A stretch of DNA of 38,584 nucleotides from Mesorhizobium sp. ORS 3324. GTDB lineage: Bacteria > Pseudomonadota > Alphaproteobacteria > Rhizobiales > Rhizobiaceae. This document shows positions 1 to 8,499 of the stretch, piece after piece. The notes below the pieces were generated by a model. The model had not been told where the DNA came from, searched no databases, and worked only from the letters and a program-made list of their open reading frames with translations. Position numbers and translations under genes: made by a program. The stretch's first letter is position 1. Each line of letters begins with the position of its first letter. The stretch spans positions 79,007 to 117,590 of the forward strand of contig LM655171.1 of assembly GCA_000824825.2 (NCBI GenBank), in the 5' to 3' direction.

Positions 1-16
1 GTCAAAACAAGGAGAT

Positions 17-55
17 AGAGCGATTCGCCATTTCCGTGAAACGGTGAAGCGCTCT
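17..55. repeat. Imperfect palindromic intergenic repeat (family C)
   Basis: The arms 17-29 and 43-55 are inverted copies with two mismatches, and the middle is also nearly self-complementary, so the element would fold into a long hairpin. It overlaps the TAG stop of the minus-strand methyltransferase at 54-56, so it would form the 3' end of that transcript. The sequence resembles a short palindrome that I recall as frequent in Mesorhizobium intergenic DNA (from memory, not searched). Confidence 0.55.
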
Positions 56-497
56 AGAGCTGCAAGCCGCGATCCAGCTCGATCTCCTTCAAAGGATCGC
101 CGCCGTCGATGAAGAGCCGGCCATCTGGCCTGAGGGCAGCCTTGATGCGCGCCAACGCCGCCCGGCCAGTCCCGGGGTGACGCCCGTCGAGTGCGCCGAC
201 CCGCATGGCGAAGGCGATGTCGAAAGGGGCATCGCCGGGATGCAACGCAAAATCCTCTATCGCGACCTGCCTGAACTCGAGGCGGCCGGCGGCCATCTCA
301 TCGGCCGATCCGGCGCGCGCCAATCGGATTGCCTTCTCCGAGCGGTCGATCGCCAGAATGAACCCGTTACCAACACGCTTCGCGACGGCACGAGCGGCAA
401 CGCCGGGACCGCATCCGATCTCCAGCACCCGCAGTCCGGGTTTCAGCGGCAGCGCTTCGACGAAGGCGGATATCCTTGCGGAGGTTCCGGCAGCCAT
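54..497 (-). CDS. Class I SAM-dependent methyltransferase
   Basis: This 147-residue protein has the AdoMet-binding glycine motif I, LEIGCGPG, at residues 25-32. An acidic residue follows the second strand (D51 in AIDRS), as expected for contact with the AdoMet ribose. A FDIAFAMRVGALD stretch near residue 93 matches the motif IV region. It is shorter than most class I methyltransferases and has almost no substrate-recognition insert, so the substrate cannot be predicted. The ATG at 497 has GGGA about six bases upstream. It starts 13 bp after the stop of the ureohydrolase gene on the same strand, so the two are probably co-transcribed. The stop lies inside a palindromic repeat. The methyltransferase fold is well supported; the reaction is unknown. 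Confidence 0.8.
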   Translation of the reverse strand: MAAGTSARISAFVEALPLKPGLRVLEIGCGPGVAARAVAKRVGNGFILAIDRSEKAIRLARAGSADEMAAGRLEFRQVAIEDFALHPGDAPFDIAFAMRVGALDGRHPGTGRAALARIKAALRPDGRLFIDGGDPLKEIELDRGLQL

Positions 498-510
498 GCG
501 AATCCCGGTC

Positions 511-1422
511 TCAGACCTGCTGGACGATGGTGCCGATCACATTGACGAGAAGCCGCGCGGCGGTGAGCGTCGACAGGCCGTCAATGTCGGCGGGAGGATA
601 GAGCTCGACGAGGTCGAACCCCGCGATCCTGGCCCGCTTGCCGACGCCCGCGATCAGGTCGATCGCCTGCGTGTAGGTGAGGCCGCCGGGCGTGCGCGCC
701 GCCACCCCCGGCATGACGGAGGGATCGAGGCTGTCGCAGTCGAGGGTGACGACGACCCGCGCGCCTTCCGGAATATGGCGAAGGGCGGTTTCGACACCGT
801 GGGCGTGGACCTCGCGGGCGGTCACGAAGCGGCTGCCGTAGCGCTGCGCCGCTTGGATTTCGGCGAGGCGCGCGCTGCCGACGCCGCGCAGGCCGACCTG
901 CACCATGCCGGCGACATGCGGCATCTCGCTCGCCCGGCGCATCGGGCTCGAATAGCCGTAGCGCTCGCCATGCACCTCGTCGCGCCAGTCGATATGGGCG
1001 TCGATCTGCAGGATCCAGACCGGCCCGTGATCCGCAAAGCCGGCGAGGAAGGGAATGGGCACGGAATCGTCGTCGCCGATCAGGATAGGCACGGCCGGCA
1101 TTGCCAGGACCTCGCGCATCTTGGCCTCGATCCTGGCACGGTTGCCCGCATTGTCATGCATGATGGTCAAAACGTCGCCGGCGTCGACGCAGCAGAGCGG
1201 CTTGCCGTCGAACAGCGGCCCGCCGAGATCGAAGTCCCAGTGCTCGACCAGCGGCGCATCGTCTTGGCTCGCGGCACGGATGGCGTCGGCGGCCAGGACA
1301 TAGCCGCTGCTGTCCTTGCCGGGATAAGTGCTGCCGTGACCGGCTCCGAAGATCACCGCCCGGGGCACTCGGCCTTCGGCCAGCTGATTGGGAAAGCCGA
1401 GAAAGGAAGGAGAGGCGGTCAT
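511..1422 (-). CDS. Agmatinase/arginase-family ureohydrolase
   Basis: Ureohydrolases use a two-manganese centre to cut guanidino compounds such as agmatine, arginine or guanidinobutyrate, releasing urea. From the ATG at 1422 the protein has 303 residues, typical for the family. Visible motifs are DAHID (141-145), LDCDSLDP (227-234) with the paired metal aspartates, and the C-terminal FDLVE (269-273). The first motif, normally GGDHS with a metal-binding His, reads GDDDS (116-120), so the histidine is an aspartate. This may define a subfamily with a different substrate or metal balance. An upstream in-frame start at 1524 would add 34 residues that do not look like the family, so I prefer 1422. 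The methyltransferase follows 13 bp downstream. Agmatinase is the likeliest label, but substrate specificity is not readable. Confidence 0.85.
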   Translation of the reverse strand: MTASPSFLGFPNQLAEGRVPRAVIFGAGHGSTYPGKDSSGYVLAADAIRAASQDDAPLVEHWDFDLGGPLFDGKPLCCVDAGDVLTIMHDNAGNRARIEAKMREVLAMPAVPILIGDDDSVPIPFLAGFADHGPVWILQIDAHIDWRDEVHGERYGYSSPMRRASEMPHVAGMVQVGLRGVGSARLAEIQAAQRYGSRFVTAREVHAHGVETALRHIPEGARVVVTLDCDSLDPSVMPGVAARTPGGLTYTQAIDLIAGVGKRARIAGFDLVELYPPADIDGLSTLTAARLLVNVIGTIVQQV

Positions 1423-1711
1423 TTTCCGAATGCCTTCATTGTTGCATCCCTGTCGGACGGCGGCTTGGGGTAGGGTAGTTTCTTCGGCCCGGAGTTTTGC
1501 GACAATTCCTGTCTCGGGCAACAACGCGCTTGCCGAATGCCTGAAATATGTCAGCGTTTCCCTGGCGACGTTTCCGGAGTGAACGGTACGCCAACGCCGG
1601 CCGCGGCGTAGGGATATGGCTAGGCAGCCAGCGTTGCGGGCTGATTGGATTCTTGCCCTGTTTCTTTGAAAGCTGCAGGAAGCCCAGTTTCAAATATAAA
1701 TATAGTGCGCC

Positions 1712-1726
1712 GCAACAAAATGTTGC
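1712..1726. promoter_or_regulatory. Palindromic operator and probable phasin promoter
   Basis: A perfect inverted repeat GCAACA-AAA-TGTTGC lies about 80 bp upstream of the phasin gene. It overlaps a possible -35 (TTGCAC, 1724-1729), which is followed after 18 bp by a weak -10 (TACTAG, 1748-1753). A TGC/GCA-rich stretch continues to 1732. PhaR-type repressors of polyhydroxybutyrate granule genes bind TGC/GCA-rich palindromes at phasin promoters in related bacteria. Assigning this one to PhaR is inference. Confidence 0.45.
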
Positions 1727-1804
1727 ACTGCAGGTAATACTGCCACATACTAGTCTTGTTGTGCTGGGCGGGGCGGGACACCATCGACAACCGGAGGATA
1801 GGAA

Positions 1805-2260
1805 ATGTCCAAGACCGCCGACAAGCCCACCGAAACCGCCGAATTTCCGACGTTCGACCCTGACAAGGCCACCGATCAACTTCGCGCAGTCGCCGAAAAG
1901 GGCGTCGAGCAGTCGAATGAAGCGCTTGCAAAGTTCCAATCGGGCGCTGAAGACGTCCGGAAGGCGCTCGAGTCGACTGCCGAAACCGCGAAATCGGTCG
2001 GCAACGAACTGTCGCTGAAGATGATCGCCGCATGGCGCGCCAATGCCGAAGCTGATTTTTCGCACGCCGAGGCTCTGGTCCGGGCGAAGTCGCTGCCGGA
2101 AGTTTTTGAGCTGCAGACGACCTTCCTGCGCAAGCGCGTGGAAATGAGTGCCGGGCAAGCCAAGGAATTTCAGGAACTCACGACCAAGGCGGCGACCGAC
2201 GTTTCCAAGCCGGTCAAAGACGCCTTTGAGAAGGTGTTGCAGGATCTCAAGGCCGCTTGA
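1805..2260 (+). CDS. Phasin family protein (PHB granule-associated)
   Basis: Phasins coat polyhydroxybutyrate granules and limit granule size. The 151-residue product is highly charged, predicted all-helical, and has no signal peptide or membrane segment. A phasin-2-like core runs from about residue 35 to 120, with EQSNEALAKFQSGAEDVRKALE and a later FELQTTFLRKRVEMSAGQAKEFQEL that follows the typical phasin amphipathic heptad pattern. The length fits the family. The start at 1805 has an AGGA box about seven bases upstream (ggaggatagga). It is transcribed alone and away from the ureohydrolase, with an operator-like palindrome over the promoter. Regulation by granule state through PhaR is likely by analogy with characterised phasin genes. 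Confidence 0.9.
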   Translation: MSKTADKPTETAEFPTFDPDKATDQLRAVAEKGVEQSNEALAKFQSGAEDVRKALESTAETAKSVGNELSLKMIAAWRANAEADFSHAEALVRAKSLPEVFELQTTFLRKRVEMSAGQAKEFQELTTKAATDVSKPVKDAFEKVLQDLKAA

Positions 2261-2474
2261 TTGTCCAAGCGACCGGCGCGCCAGCGCGGCTGCAGCTGAA
2301 ACACGGCTCTGCGTTGGGCGCTAATCCGAGTCCGAGGGAACAAGTTGTCATAGCGAGCGGACAGGGCTACGAAGGCCAACCTTTGCAATGCGATCACAAA
2401 TAGTTGGGGTGACATGCCAGGTTCCATTCACGCATGCCACTCCAGCCATTCGTCGCAAAGCGCCCCTGAAAATC

Positions 2475-2912
2475 TCAGGCGGCCCGCAAATGCCGTTCAG
2501 CGTCGCGTGCGGCGATTTTGGCAAGCGGCGCGAGGATTGCACTTTCGGCCTTCAGCGCGACATCACCCAACGAGATGAGGCCCGTCATCCGTTTCTGCCG
2601 GTTGAGCACCGGAAGGTGATGCACCTGGCGCTCCTGCATTTGCCCAAGCGCCTGTTCCAGGGTCTGATCCTCGAAACAGAAGAATATGCCGGGTGACATC
2701 ACCGCGCGGCATGTCAGCTTATCGAGGCTCTCGCCCGCGGCCACGGCGCGGCACGTGATGTCGCGATCCGTGATCATGCCAACGAGCCGATCATTTTCGC
2801 CGATCGGCACGCAACCGATACCTTCATCGCGCATGACGCGCGCGACTTCCCGTATCGGCGTATCAGGGGAGTACCAACGCACTTTCCCCGTCATCGCTTC
2901 CTTTACCAGCAT
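2475..2912 (-). CDS. Two-CBS-domain protein
   Basis: The 145-residue protein consists of a tandem CBS pair, a module that binds adenine nucleotides and usually senses energy state. CBS1 covers about residues 1-58 (GIGCVPIGENDRLVGMITDRDI) and CBS2 about 65-122 (HHLPVLNRQKRMTGLISLGDVA). A basic helical tail follows. No other domain is attached. I place the start at 2912 because GGAGG lies five bases upstream of that ATG and the first CBS domain begins immediately. The frame stays open to 3182, but that extension resembles nothing in the family. The gene is monocistronic and converges with the phasin gene. The partner it regulates is unknown. Confidence 0.85.
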   Translation of the reverse strand: MLVKEAMTGKVRWYSPDTPIREVARVMRDEGIGCVPIGENDRLVGMITDRDITCRAVAAGESLDKLTCRAVMSPGIFFCFEDQTLEQALGQMQERQVHHLPVLNRQKRMTGLISLGDVALKAESAILAPLAKIAARDAERHLRAA

Positions 2913-3389
2913 GGTCGCCTCCATGTGGCCTGGTCCCATCGGGATCGCGGACGGATGCAGCACAAAAGACAGGACCTGGCAACAATCATTGCTGCGGACA
3001 AATTCCGCCTGCGAAGTCCCGGAAATGACTATGCACCCGAACGATGCGCTCTGGCCAGACTCTATTCGGCCAGTCGGATCCAAATTGATGAGCTGATCCG
3101 GCTGCACCCGTGCGAGCAGCGATCGTTCCGGACGAACATCCAGCAAGGGGACGCGACATTCCTGCTTTGCAGAAGTGGGCATTCTAACTTTGCGCCCAGA
3201 TCAAGAAGTCGCATAAGATAGATTATGGAACTGACAGATGCCGGTTCCGTCCAATCGTCGATGCGGGAAGCGTGGGATCACCCTCGACCGGAACCGTATG
3301 AGCGCGCCCATGCCCGGATATGAAAAACCTGACCGGACCATGACGCTGACAGTTGAGCGGTCAATGCCACCGGCTATGAAGAGTTGCTC
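2913..3389. other. Gene-free stretch between the CBS gene and the MBL hydrolase
   Basis: Open frames exist on both strands (for example minus 2913-3182 and plus 2925-3221). None has a recognisable domain or a good ribosome-binding site. A 6-bp inverted repeat, CTGGCC at 3051-3056 and GGCCAG at 3068-3073, is present. The segment must contain the CBS gene promoter, but I cannot place it. Confidence 0.4.
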
Positions 3390-4211
3390 TTATCGCGCTG
3401 ACTCGTAAGGAATTTCTATCACCATGCCGTCATAGGCCGGCACCACGTGGTCCGGCGTTTCTGCCATCACGACGTCGTAGTCCAGCGGCACGTGCATATG
3501 CGTCAGCACGGCGTTCCTCGGCGACAGCTTCTCGATCCAGCCCAGCGCCTGGCCGAGCGACAGGTGGCTGGGATGCGTGTTGTACTGCAGCGCGTCGATC
3601 ACCAGCATGTCGAGGCCGCGCAGCCGTTCCGCGGTGGCGGCCGGGAAGTCGCTGATGTCGGGGCAATAGGCGAGCCCGCCGATGCGGAAGCCCAGCGAGA
3701 TGATGTCGCCATGGATCTGCGGCAGCGGCTCAAGGGCGAGGGGACCCCCCTCGCCTTCGATCACCACCGGCCTGGCATGGTCGATCAGATGCGGCTTGAC
3801 GATCGGCGGATACGAGCTGCCCGGCGGCGTCTCGAAGCAATAGCCGAACGCGTGCCGCAGCCGTCCCATCGTCGGCTCGTCGGCGTGGATGTCGATGCGG
3901 TGCCGCTGTTCGTGCACATAGCCGCGCAGGTCGTCGATGCCGTGGATGTGGTCGGCATGCGGATGGGTGTAGACGACGGCGTCCACACGCTTCACCGAGG
4001 CGAGCAGCATCTGCTCACGGAAATCCGGTCCGGTATCGATGACGACCGTCGTCCGGCTGCCATTCCCGGCAATCCGCTCGACCAGCGCCGCCGTGCGCAT
4101 GCGCCGGTTTTTCGGGTTCTTGGGATCGCAATTGCCCCAGTCGCCGGTGATGCGCGGCGTGCCGGGCGACGAGCCGCAGCCGAGAATGGTGAAGCGCAGC
4201 CGGTCGCCCAT
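3390..4211 (-). CDS. Metallo-beta-lactamase-fold hydrolase, PhnP-like
   Basis: The 273-residue protein has the zinc-binding THPHADHIHG motif (H83, H85, D87, H88), a later IHGD near residue 168, CPDISDFP near 187 and a C-terminal THMHVPLDYD that supplies further ligands. This arrangement matches the COG1235 group, which includes phosphoribosyl 1,2-cyclic phosphate phosphodiesterase (PhnP) and RNase Z relatives. An extra cysteine-bearing loop near residues 20-40 (GNCDPKNPKNRR) is typical of this subgroup. No phosphonate genes are nearby, so a C-P lyase role is unlikely. The start lies three bases after the tatD stop, indicating co-translation with metG-tatD, a linkage I recall from other Rhizobiales. 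A role in nucleotide or RNA phosphodiester hydrolysis is inferred from the fold. Confidence 0.85.
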   Translation of the reverse strand: MGDRLRFTILGCGSSPGTPRITGDWGNCDPKNPKNRRMRTAALVERIAGNGSRTTVVIDTGPDFREQMLLASVKRVDAVVYTHPHADHIHGIDDLRGYVHEQRHRIDIHADEPTMGRLRHAFGYCFETPPGSSYPPIVKPHLIDHARPVVIEGEGGPLALEPLPQIHGDIISLGFRIGGLAYCPDISDFPAATAERLRGLDMLVIDALQYNTHPSHLSLGQALGWIEKLSPRNAVLTHMHVPLDYDVVMAETPDHVVPAYDGMVIEIPYESAR

Positions 4212-4214
4212 CTC

Positions 4215-5009
4215 TCAGGCGCCCGCGATGTCCGGGCGCGGCATCTTGGTGAACAGCCGGAACACGTTCTCGGTGGTGATGTCGGCGATCTCTGCCTCGC
4301 TGACGCCGATGGTTTCGGCGAGCACCTTTGCCGTGTTCGCCACATAGGCAGGCTCGTTGCGCTTGCCGCGATGCGGAATGGGCGCAAGGTAGGGCGCATC
4401 GGTCTCGACCAGCAGCCGGTCGCGTGGCACATCGGCTGCGATCGCGCGCAGCTCGGCCGAGTTCTTGAAGGTCAGGATGCCCGAGAAAGAGACGTAACCG
4501 CCCAGCGCCACGCCGACCTCGGCCAGCCTGCGTCCGGACGAAAAACAATGCAGGATGAAGGGGAAGGCGCCCTTCCCTGTCTCATCCTCGAGGATTGCCG
4601 CCATGTCGTCGTCGGCATCGCGCGAATGGATGACCAGCGGCAGCCCGGTCCGGCGCGCGGCGGCGATGTGGGTGCGAAAGCCTTGCGCCTGCGCATCGCG
4701 CGGCGCGTGGTCATAGAAATAGTCGAGGCCGGCTTCGCCGATCGCCACCACCTTGGGATGGCTGGAAAGCCGCACCAGCTCGTCGGCGGTCACGTCGAGC
4801 TCTTCCGCCGCCTGGTGCGGATGGGTGCCGACCGAGCAATAGACTTCGTCGAAAGTTTCAGCGATGTCGATAATTTGCTGAAAACGCTTCACGCGCGTCG
4901 AGATCGTCACCATGCGGCCGACCCCGGCGGCAAGAGCGCGGGCGACGATGGCCGCCCGCTCCTCGGCGAAGTCCGGAAAATCGAGATGGCAATGGCTGTC
5001 GACGAGCAT
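4215..5009 (-). CDS. tatD: TatD-family metal-dependent DNase
   Basis: TatD proteins are TIM-barrel metal-dependent hydrolases with 3'-5' exonuclease activity on DNA, linked to DNA repair and quality control. From the ATG at 5009 the product has 264 residues, the normal size. It shows the family signatures in order: DSHCHLD at the N-terminus, EAGLDYFYD, IHSRDADDDM, LHCFSSG and ETDAPYLAP near the C-terminus. These supply the metal-binding His, Glu and Asp residues. The ATG overlaps the metG stop by one base (TGATG), so translation is probably coupled. The frame remains open upstream to 5222, but that part is out-of-frame metG sequence. Confidence 0.93.
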   Translation of the reverse strand: MLVDSHCHLDFPDFAEERAAIVARALAAGVGRMVTISTRVKRFQQIIDIAETFDEVYCSVGTHPHQAAEELDVTADELVRLSSHPKVVAIGEAGLDYFYDHAPRDAQAQGFRTHIAAARRTGLPLVIHSRDADDDMAAILEDETGKGAFPFILHCFSSGRRLAEVGVALGGYVSFSGILTFKNSAELRAIAADVPRDRLLVETDAPYLAPIPHRGKRNEPAYVANTAKVLAETIGVSEAEIADITTENVFRLFTKMPRPDIAGA

Positions 5010-6559
5010 CAGGCTTTGGTGTCCTGCTCGACGTAACGCGGGAACACGCCCTCTGGTGCTGGCAAGGCGGTGCCGGGCACGAGCGCATGCTTTGCGTGGA
5101 CGTGCTCGAAATTGCGCTTGTCCGCCGGAACGGCCAACAAGTCGAGCAGCTTCGTGGCCGACCCGGGGATGAAGGGCTGGCAAAGCACCGTCACGCGCCG
5201 GACGACTTCGGCTGTCGTCCACAGCACCGTCTCCATGCGCTCGGGGTCGGTCTTCCTGAGCGCCCAGGGCTCCTGCGAGGCGAAATAGCGGTCGGCTTCG
5301 GCCACCACGCTGAAGATCGCCGCCAGCGCCAGATGGATCCCCTGCTCCGCCATCGCCTTGCGCGCCACGACAAGCGCCTCCACCGCCTGGTCGAGGATCG
5401 TACTGTCGGCCTCGGTCAGTTCGCCGCGCCTCGGCACCGCGCCGCCGCAGTTCTTGGCGATCATCGACAGCGAGCGCTGCGCAAGATTGCCAAGGCCGTT
5501 GGCGAGATCGGCATTGGTGCGGTTGACGATCGCTTCATGGCTGTAGTTGCCGTCCTGGCCGAACGGCACCTCGCGCAGGAAGAAATAGCGCACCTGGTCG
5601 ACGCCGTAATGCTCGGCCATGGTGAACGGGTCGATGACGTTGCCGACAGACTTCGACATCTTCTCGCCGCGGTTGAACAGAAAGCCATGGCCGAAGACGC
5701 GCTTCGGCAGCGGGATCCCCGCCGACATCAGGAAGGCCGGCCAGTAGATGGCGTGGAAGCGCACGATGTCCTTGCCGATGATGTGCGCGTCCGCCGGCCA
5801 GTAACGCCATTTCTCAGCGTTTTCATCTGGATAGCCGATGCCCGTGATGTAGTTTGTCAAGGCGTCGACCCACACATACATCACATGCTTCTCGTCGCCC
5901 GGCACCGGCACACCCCAGTCGAAGGTGGTGCGCGAGATCGACAGGTCCTTCAGCCCCGACTTGACGAACCTCATCACCTCGTTGCGGCGCTCGGCCGGGC
6001 CGATGAAATCGGGCTGGCTTTCGTAGAGCGCGATCAGCTTGTCCTGATAGGCCGAAAGCCGGAAGAAATAGCTCTCCTCCTCGACCCACTCGACAGGCGT
6101 TCCCTGCGGTCCGTAGCGGAGGTTGTCGGGACGAAGTTCTGTCTCTTCCTCGCCGTAATAGGCCTCGTCGCGCACCGAGTACCAGCCGGCGTAGCCGCCC
6201 TTGTAGATGTCGCCATTGGCGGCCATCGCCTTCCAGATCGCCTGCGAGGACGCGTAGTGCCGCTCTTCCGTGGTGCGGATGAAATCGTCGTTGGAGGCGT
6301 TGAGCGCGCTCGCCATGCGCTTGAACTCGGCCGCGTTGCGGTCGGCGAGCTCGCGCGGCGAGATGCCTTCCTTGCGCGCCGTCTGCAGCATCTTGATGCC
6401 GTGCTCGTCGGTGCCGGTCAGGAAGTATACGTCCTTGCCGTCGAGCCGCTGGAAACGGGCAAGCGCGTCAGTGGCGATCAGCTCGTAGGCATGGCCGATA
6501 TGCGGCTTGCCGTTCGGGTAGGAGATCGCGGTCGTGATGTAGAATGTGTCGCGTGACAT
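5009..6559 (-). CDS. metG: Methionyl-tRNA synthetase
   Basis: This cytoplasmic class I synthetase charges tRNA-Met. The 516-residue protein begins [20 protein letters not shown], with the HIGH motif at residues 20-23. The KMSKS loop is near residue 300 ([10 protein letters not shown]) and is followed by the anticodon-binding helical domain. It has no C-terminal dimerisation extension and lacks the four-cysteine zinc knuckle of the long E. coli type, fitting the shorter MetG form usual in alphaproteobacteria. The gene lies in the block tmk-holB-metG-tatD-MBL, with tatD coupled through TGATG. A 141-bp gap with a palindromic repeat separates it from holB upstream. Confidence 0.96.
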   Translation of the reverse strand: MSRDTFYITTAISYPNGKPHIGHAYELIATDALARFQRLDGKDVYFLTGTDEHGIKMLQTARKEGISPRELADRNAAEFKRMASALNASNDDFIRTTEERHYASSQAIWKAMAANGDIYKGGYAGWYSVRDEAYYGEEETELRPDNLRYGPQGTPVEWVEEESYFFRLSAYQDKLIALYESQPDFIGPAERRNEVMRFVKSGLKDLSISRTTFDWGVPVPGDEKHVMYVWVDALTNYITGIGYPDENAEKWRYWPADAHIIGKDIVRFHAIYWPAFLMSAGIPLPKRVFGHGFLFNRGEKMSKSVGNVIDPFTMAEHYGVDQVRYFFLREVPFGQDGNYSHEAIVNRTNADLANGLGNLAQRSLSMIAKNCGGAVPRRGELTEADSTILDQAVEALVVARKAMAEQGIHLALAAIFSVVAEADRYFASQEPWALRKTDPERMETVLWTTAEVVRRVTVLCQPFIPGSATKLLDLLAVPADKRNFEHVHAKHALVPGTALPAPEGVFPRYVEQDTKA

Positions 6560-6639
6560 GAATGAACCGTCATGAATGTCTGAATGGAAGCCGTGGCGGT
6601 GGATATCCTATCGGCATGGCGATTGCCATCCCGAGGGAC

Positions 6640-6690
6640 GATGCATGCCGCCCAAAAGTGGCGCCCGGTTTTGGGGCAGCGGCATGCATC
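6640..6690. repeat. Palindromic intergenic repeat (family A, copy 1)
   Basis: A 51-bp inverted repeat with perfect 12-bp arms, GATGCATGCCGC (6640-6651) and GCGGCATGCATC (6679-6690). Inner CCAAAA and TTTTGG segments extend the pairing. It lies 10 bp beyond the holB stop, between holB and metG on the same strand. It shares its outer arms and inner CCAAAA/TTTTGG core with the copy at 24581-24630. Confidence 0.75.
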
Positions 6691-6700
6691 AAGAAAACCG

Positions 6701-7756
6701 TCACATTCGCATCGCAGACTTCAGGCGGTCGATCATGGTCAGGGCGTGCTGCTTCTTGTCGAGATTGTAGGTCTCGGCTTCAGATATCGTGTTCAGGGCC
6801 TCGTGCCAAGCCTCGGACAGCGTTTTGGCCCTGGCAAGATCGCCGGCGAGCGCCGCTTCGCTGGCGGCCGCCGACAGAATATCCAGCGCACGGCGATTGA
6901 AGATATCGAACTGGATCGCCTGGTCGCGCCCGGCGACGGCCTCGGCGAGGCGGTGCGCGCCGGCAATGTCGGGCTTCTGCGCCGCCACCAGCGCATCGAG
7001 CGCGCCAGCGATCTCCAGCCCGCCATATTGGGTGAGCAGGATCGCGTTGCGGGCGCTGCCCCCTGCCCGCTCGGCCAGCGCCGCGCGCGCCGCCGGATCG
7101 TCGGGTGGCGGCGGCTCGACGTTTTCCAGAACCGCCATCAATTCGTCGGCGGCGAGCGGTGTCAGCCGCACCATCTGGCAGCGCGACCGTATCGTCGGAA
7201 GCAGGCTGCCCGGCGCGTGCACGATCAGGATGAACAGGGTGCGCGCCGGCGGCTCCTCGAGATTTTTGAGCAAGGCGTTGGCGGCATTGTTGTTCATGTC
7301 GTCGGCCGGATCGACGATGACGACGCGGTAGCTGCCGTCATGCGAGGTCATCGACAGGAAGCGGCTGACCTTGCGGATCTCATCGACGGTAAGCACCGTC
7401 TTGAAGGTCTTGGTCTTGTCATTGGCCGGGCGCGTGAGATGCAGCACCGAAGGATGCGCGCCGGTGGCGATCTGGCGAAACAGCGACGATGCCGGATCGG
7501 GAACGGCGAGCGTGTCGGGCGCGGCCTTGAAGTCCGGATGTTTCAGAAGATGGTGCGCCAGGTGGAAGGCGAGCGTTGCCTTGCCGATGCCGAGCGGACC
7601 GGCGAGGATCAGTGCATGCGGCAGCTTGCCGGCGCGGTAGGCCGCGGCAAGCATGCCTGCTGCCTGCGCGTGGCCGATGAGCCGCGGCGTTTCCGACGGC
7701 TCGGGAACGCCGTCCAGCGTGTCATGCTGTTCGGGGGCGATGCGTTCGAAGATCAT
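6701..7756 (-). CDS. holB: DNA polymerase III subunit delta'
   Basis: Delta' is the stator of the clamp loader that places the beta clamp on DNA during replication. The 351-residue protein has an AAA+ domain with a Walker A-like GPLGIGKAT (53-61), a Walker B-like [11 protein letters not shown], the sensor/arginine region RSRCQ, and a C-terminal helical collar domain. The N-terminal LIGHAQAA, the [10 protein letters not shown] stretch and [11 protein letters not shown] are strongly diagnostic for HolB/DnaX relatives. The zinc-binding cysteines found in some delta' proteins are not evident. Its ATG overlaps the tmk stop by four bases (ATGA), so tmk and holB are translationally coupled, a common arrangement. 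Confidence 0.93.
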   Translation of the reverse strand: MIFERIAPEQHDTLDGVPEPSETPRLIGHAQAAGMLAAAYRAGKLPHALILAGPLGIGKATLAFHLAHHLLKHPDFKAAPDTLAVPDPASSLFRQIATGAHPSVLHLTRPANDKTKTFKTVLTVDEIRKVSRFLSMTSHDGSYRVVIVDPADDMNNNAANALLKNLEEPPARTLFILIVHAPGSLLPTIRSRCQMVRLTPLAADELMAVLENVEPPPPDDPAARAALAERAGGSARNAILLTQYGGLEIAGALDALVAAQKPDIAGAHRLAEAVAGRDQAIQFDIFNRRALDILSAAASEAALAGDLARAKTLSEAWHEALNTISEAETYNLDKKQHALTMIDRLKSAMRM

Positions 7757-8487
7757 GCCGGCGCCGTCTGCTTCCTCTGCACCGGCATCCGCTTTTCCAA
7801 TACCGCGAACACGGCCGCGGTGACGACATTCTCCACCGTTTCCGGATCGGCCGATGCATCGATGACGATGCAGCGGTCCGGCTCCGCCTCGGCGATCGCC
7901 AGGAAAGCCTCGCGCCGACGCTGGTGGATGGCTAAAGTCTCCTTCTCGAACCGGTCGGCGCTGTCGCCGGCGCCACGCCGGGCCGCCGCGCGCTTCAAGC
8001 CTTCGGCCGGATCGATATCGAAGATCAGCGTCATGTCGGGAACCATGCCGTTGATGGCGACCGCTTCCAGCGCTTCCATGAAATCCGGATCGAGCCCGCC
8101 GGTGATGCCCTGATAGACGCGCGAGGAATCCATGAAGCGGTCGCAGAGCACGATCGAGCCGCGTTCGACCGCCGGCCGGATCACCTGCTCGACATGGTCG
8201 GATCGCGCGGCCGCGAAGAGGATTGCCTCCATCTTCGGGCCGAAGGGTTCGGCAGCGCCCGACAGGAGCACGTGTCTCACCGCCTCGGCGCCCGGCGACC
8301 CGCCCGGTTCGCGCGTGACCAGGACCTCGTACTTCTTGGCGCGCATGCGCAGGGCCAGCCGCTCGATCTGCGTCGACTTGCCGGCTCCCTCGCCGCCTTC
8401 GAAGGTGATGAAAAATCCGCTCGCCAATCGAGAATGCCTTTGCCCGTGCTGGCCGCTGTCATAGCTCCCGTCCGATAAAAGGTCCAC
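7753..8487 (-). CDS. tmk: dTMP kinase
   Basis: Thymidylate kinase phosphorylates dTMP to dTDP with ATP, an essential step for DNA synthesis. The P-loop is [11 protein letters not shown] and the substrate-binding loop is [14 protein letters not shown]. The lid region ADRFEKE and the C-terminal [11 protein letters not shown] follow. The listed start is a GTG giving 244 residues. A TTG at 8427 would give [12 protein letters not shown] at the N-terminus and 224 residues, closer to the usual length, so the true start is uncertain. The GTG lies 12 bp after the stop of the upstream dac gene. The 3' end overlaps holB by four bases. Confidence 0.92.
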   Translation of the reverse strand: MDLLSDGSYDSGQHGQRHSRLASGFFITFEGGEGAGKSTQIERLALRMRAKKYEVLVTREPGGSPGAEAVRHVLLSGAAEPFGPKMEAILFAAARSDHVEQVIRPAVERGSIVLCDRFMDSSRVYQGITGGLDPDFMEALEAVAINGMVPDMTLIFDIDPAEGLKRAAARRGAGDSADRFEKETLAIHQRRREAFLAIAEAEPDRCIVIDASADPETVENVVTAAVFAVLEKRMPVQRKQTAPA

Positions 8488-8499
8488 GAGCCTGCCTGA

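Noticed and set aside
2913..3182. N-terminal extension of the CBS-domain frame
   Set aside because: The CBS fold begins at 2912, where a GGAGG site supports the start; the extension matches nothing.
3190..3204. FNR/FixK-like box TTG...TCAA upstream of the CBS gene
   Set aside because: The half-sites are 15 bp apart overall instead of 14 and the first half-site is poor, so it does not fit the consensus.
3447..6556. Long open frames on the plus strand opposite the MBL hydrolase, tatD and metG
   Set aside because: They are antisense shadows of strongly recognised genes in GC-rich DNA, rich in Arg, His and Gly, without any domain or ribosome-binding site. Similar shadows lie at 30755-32914 and 33984-35924.
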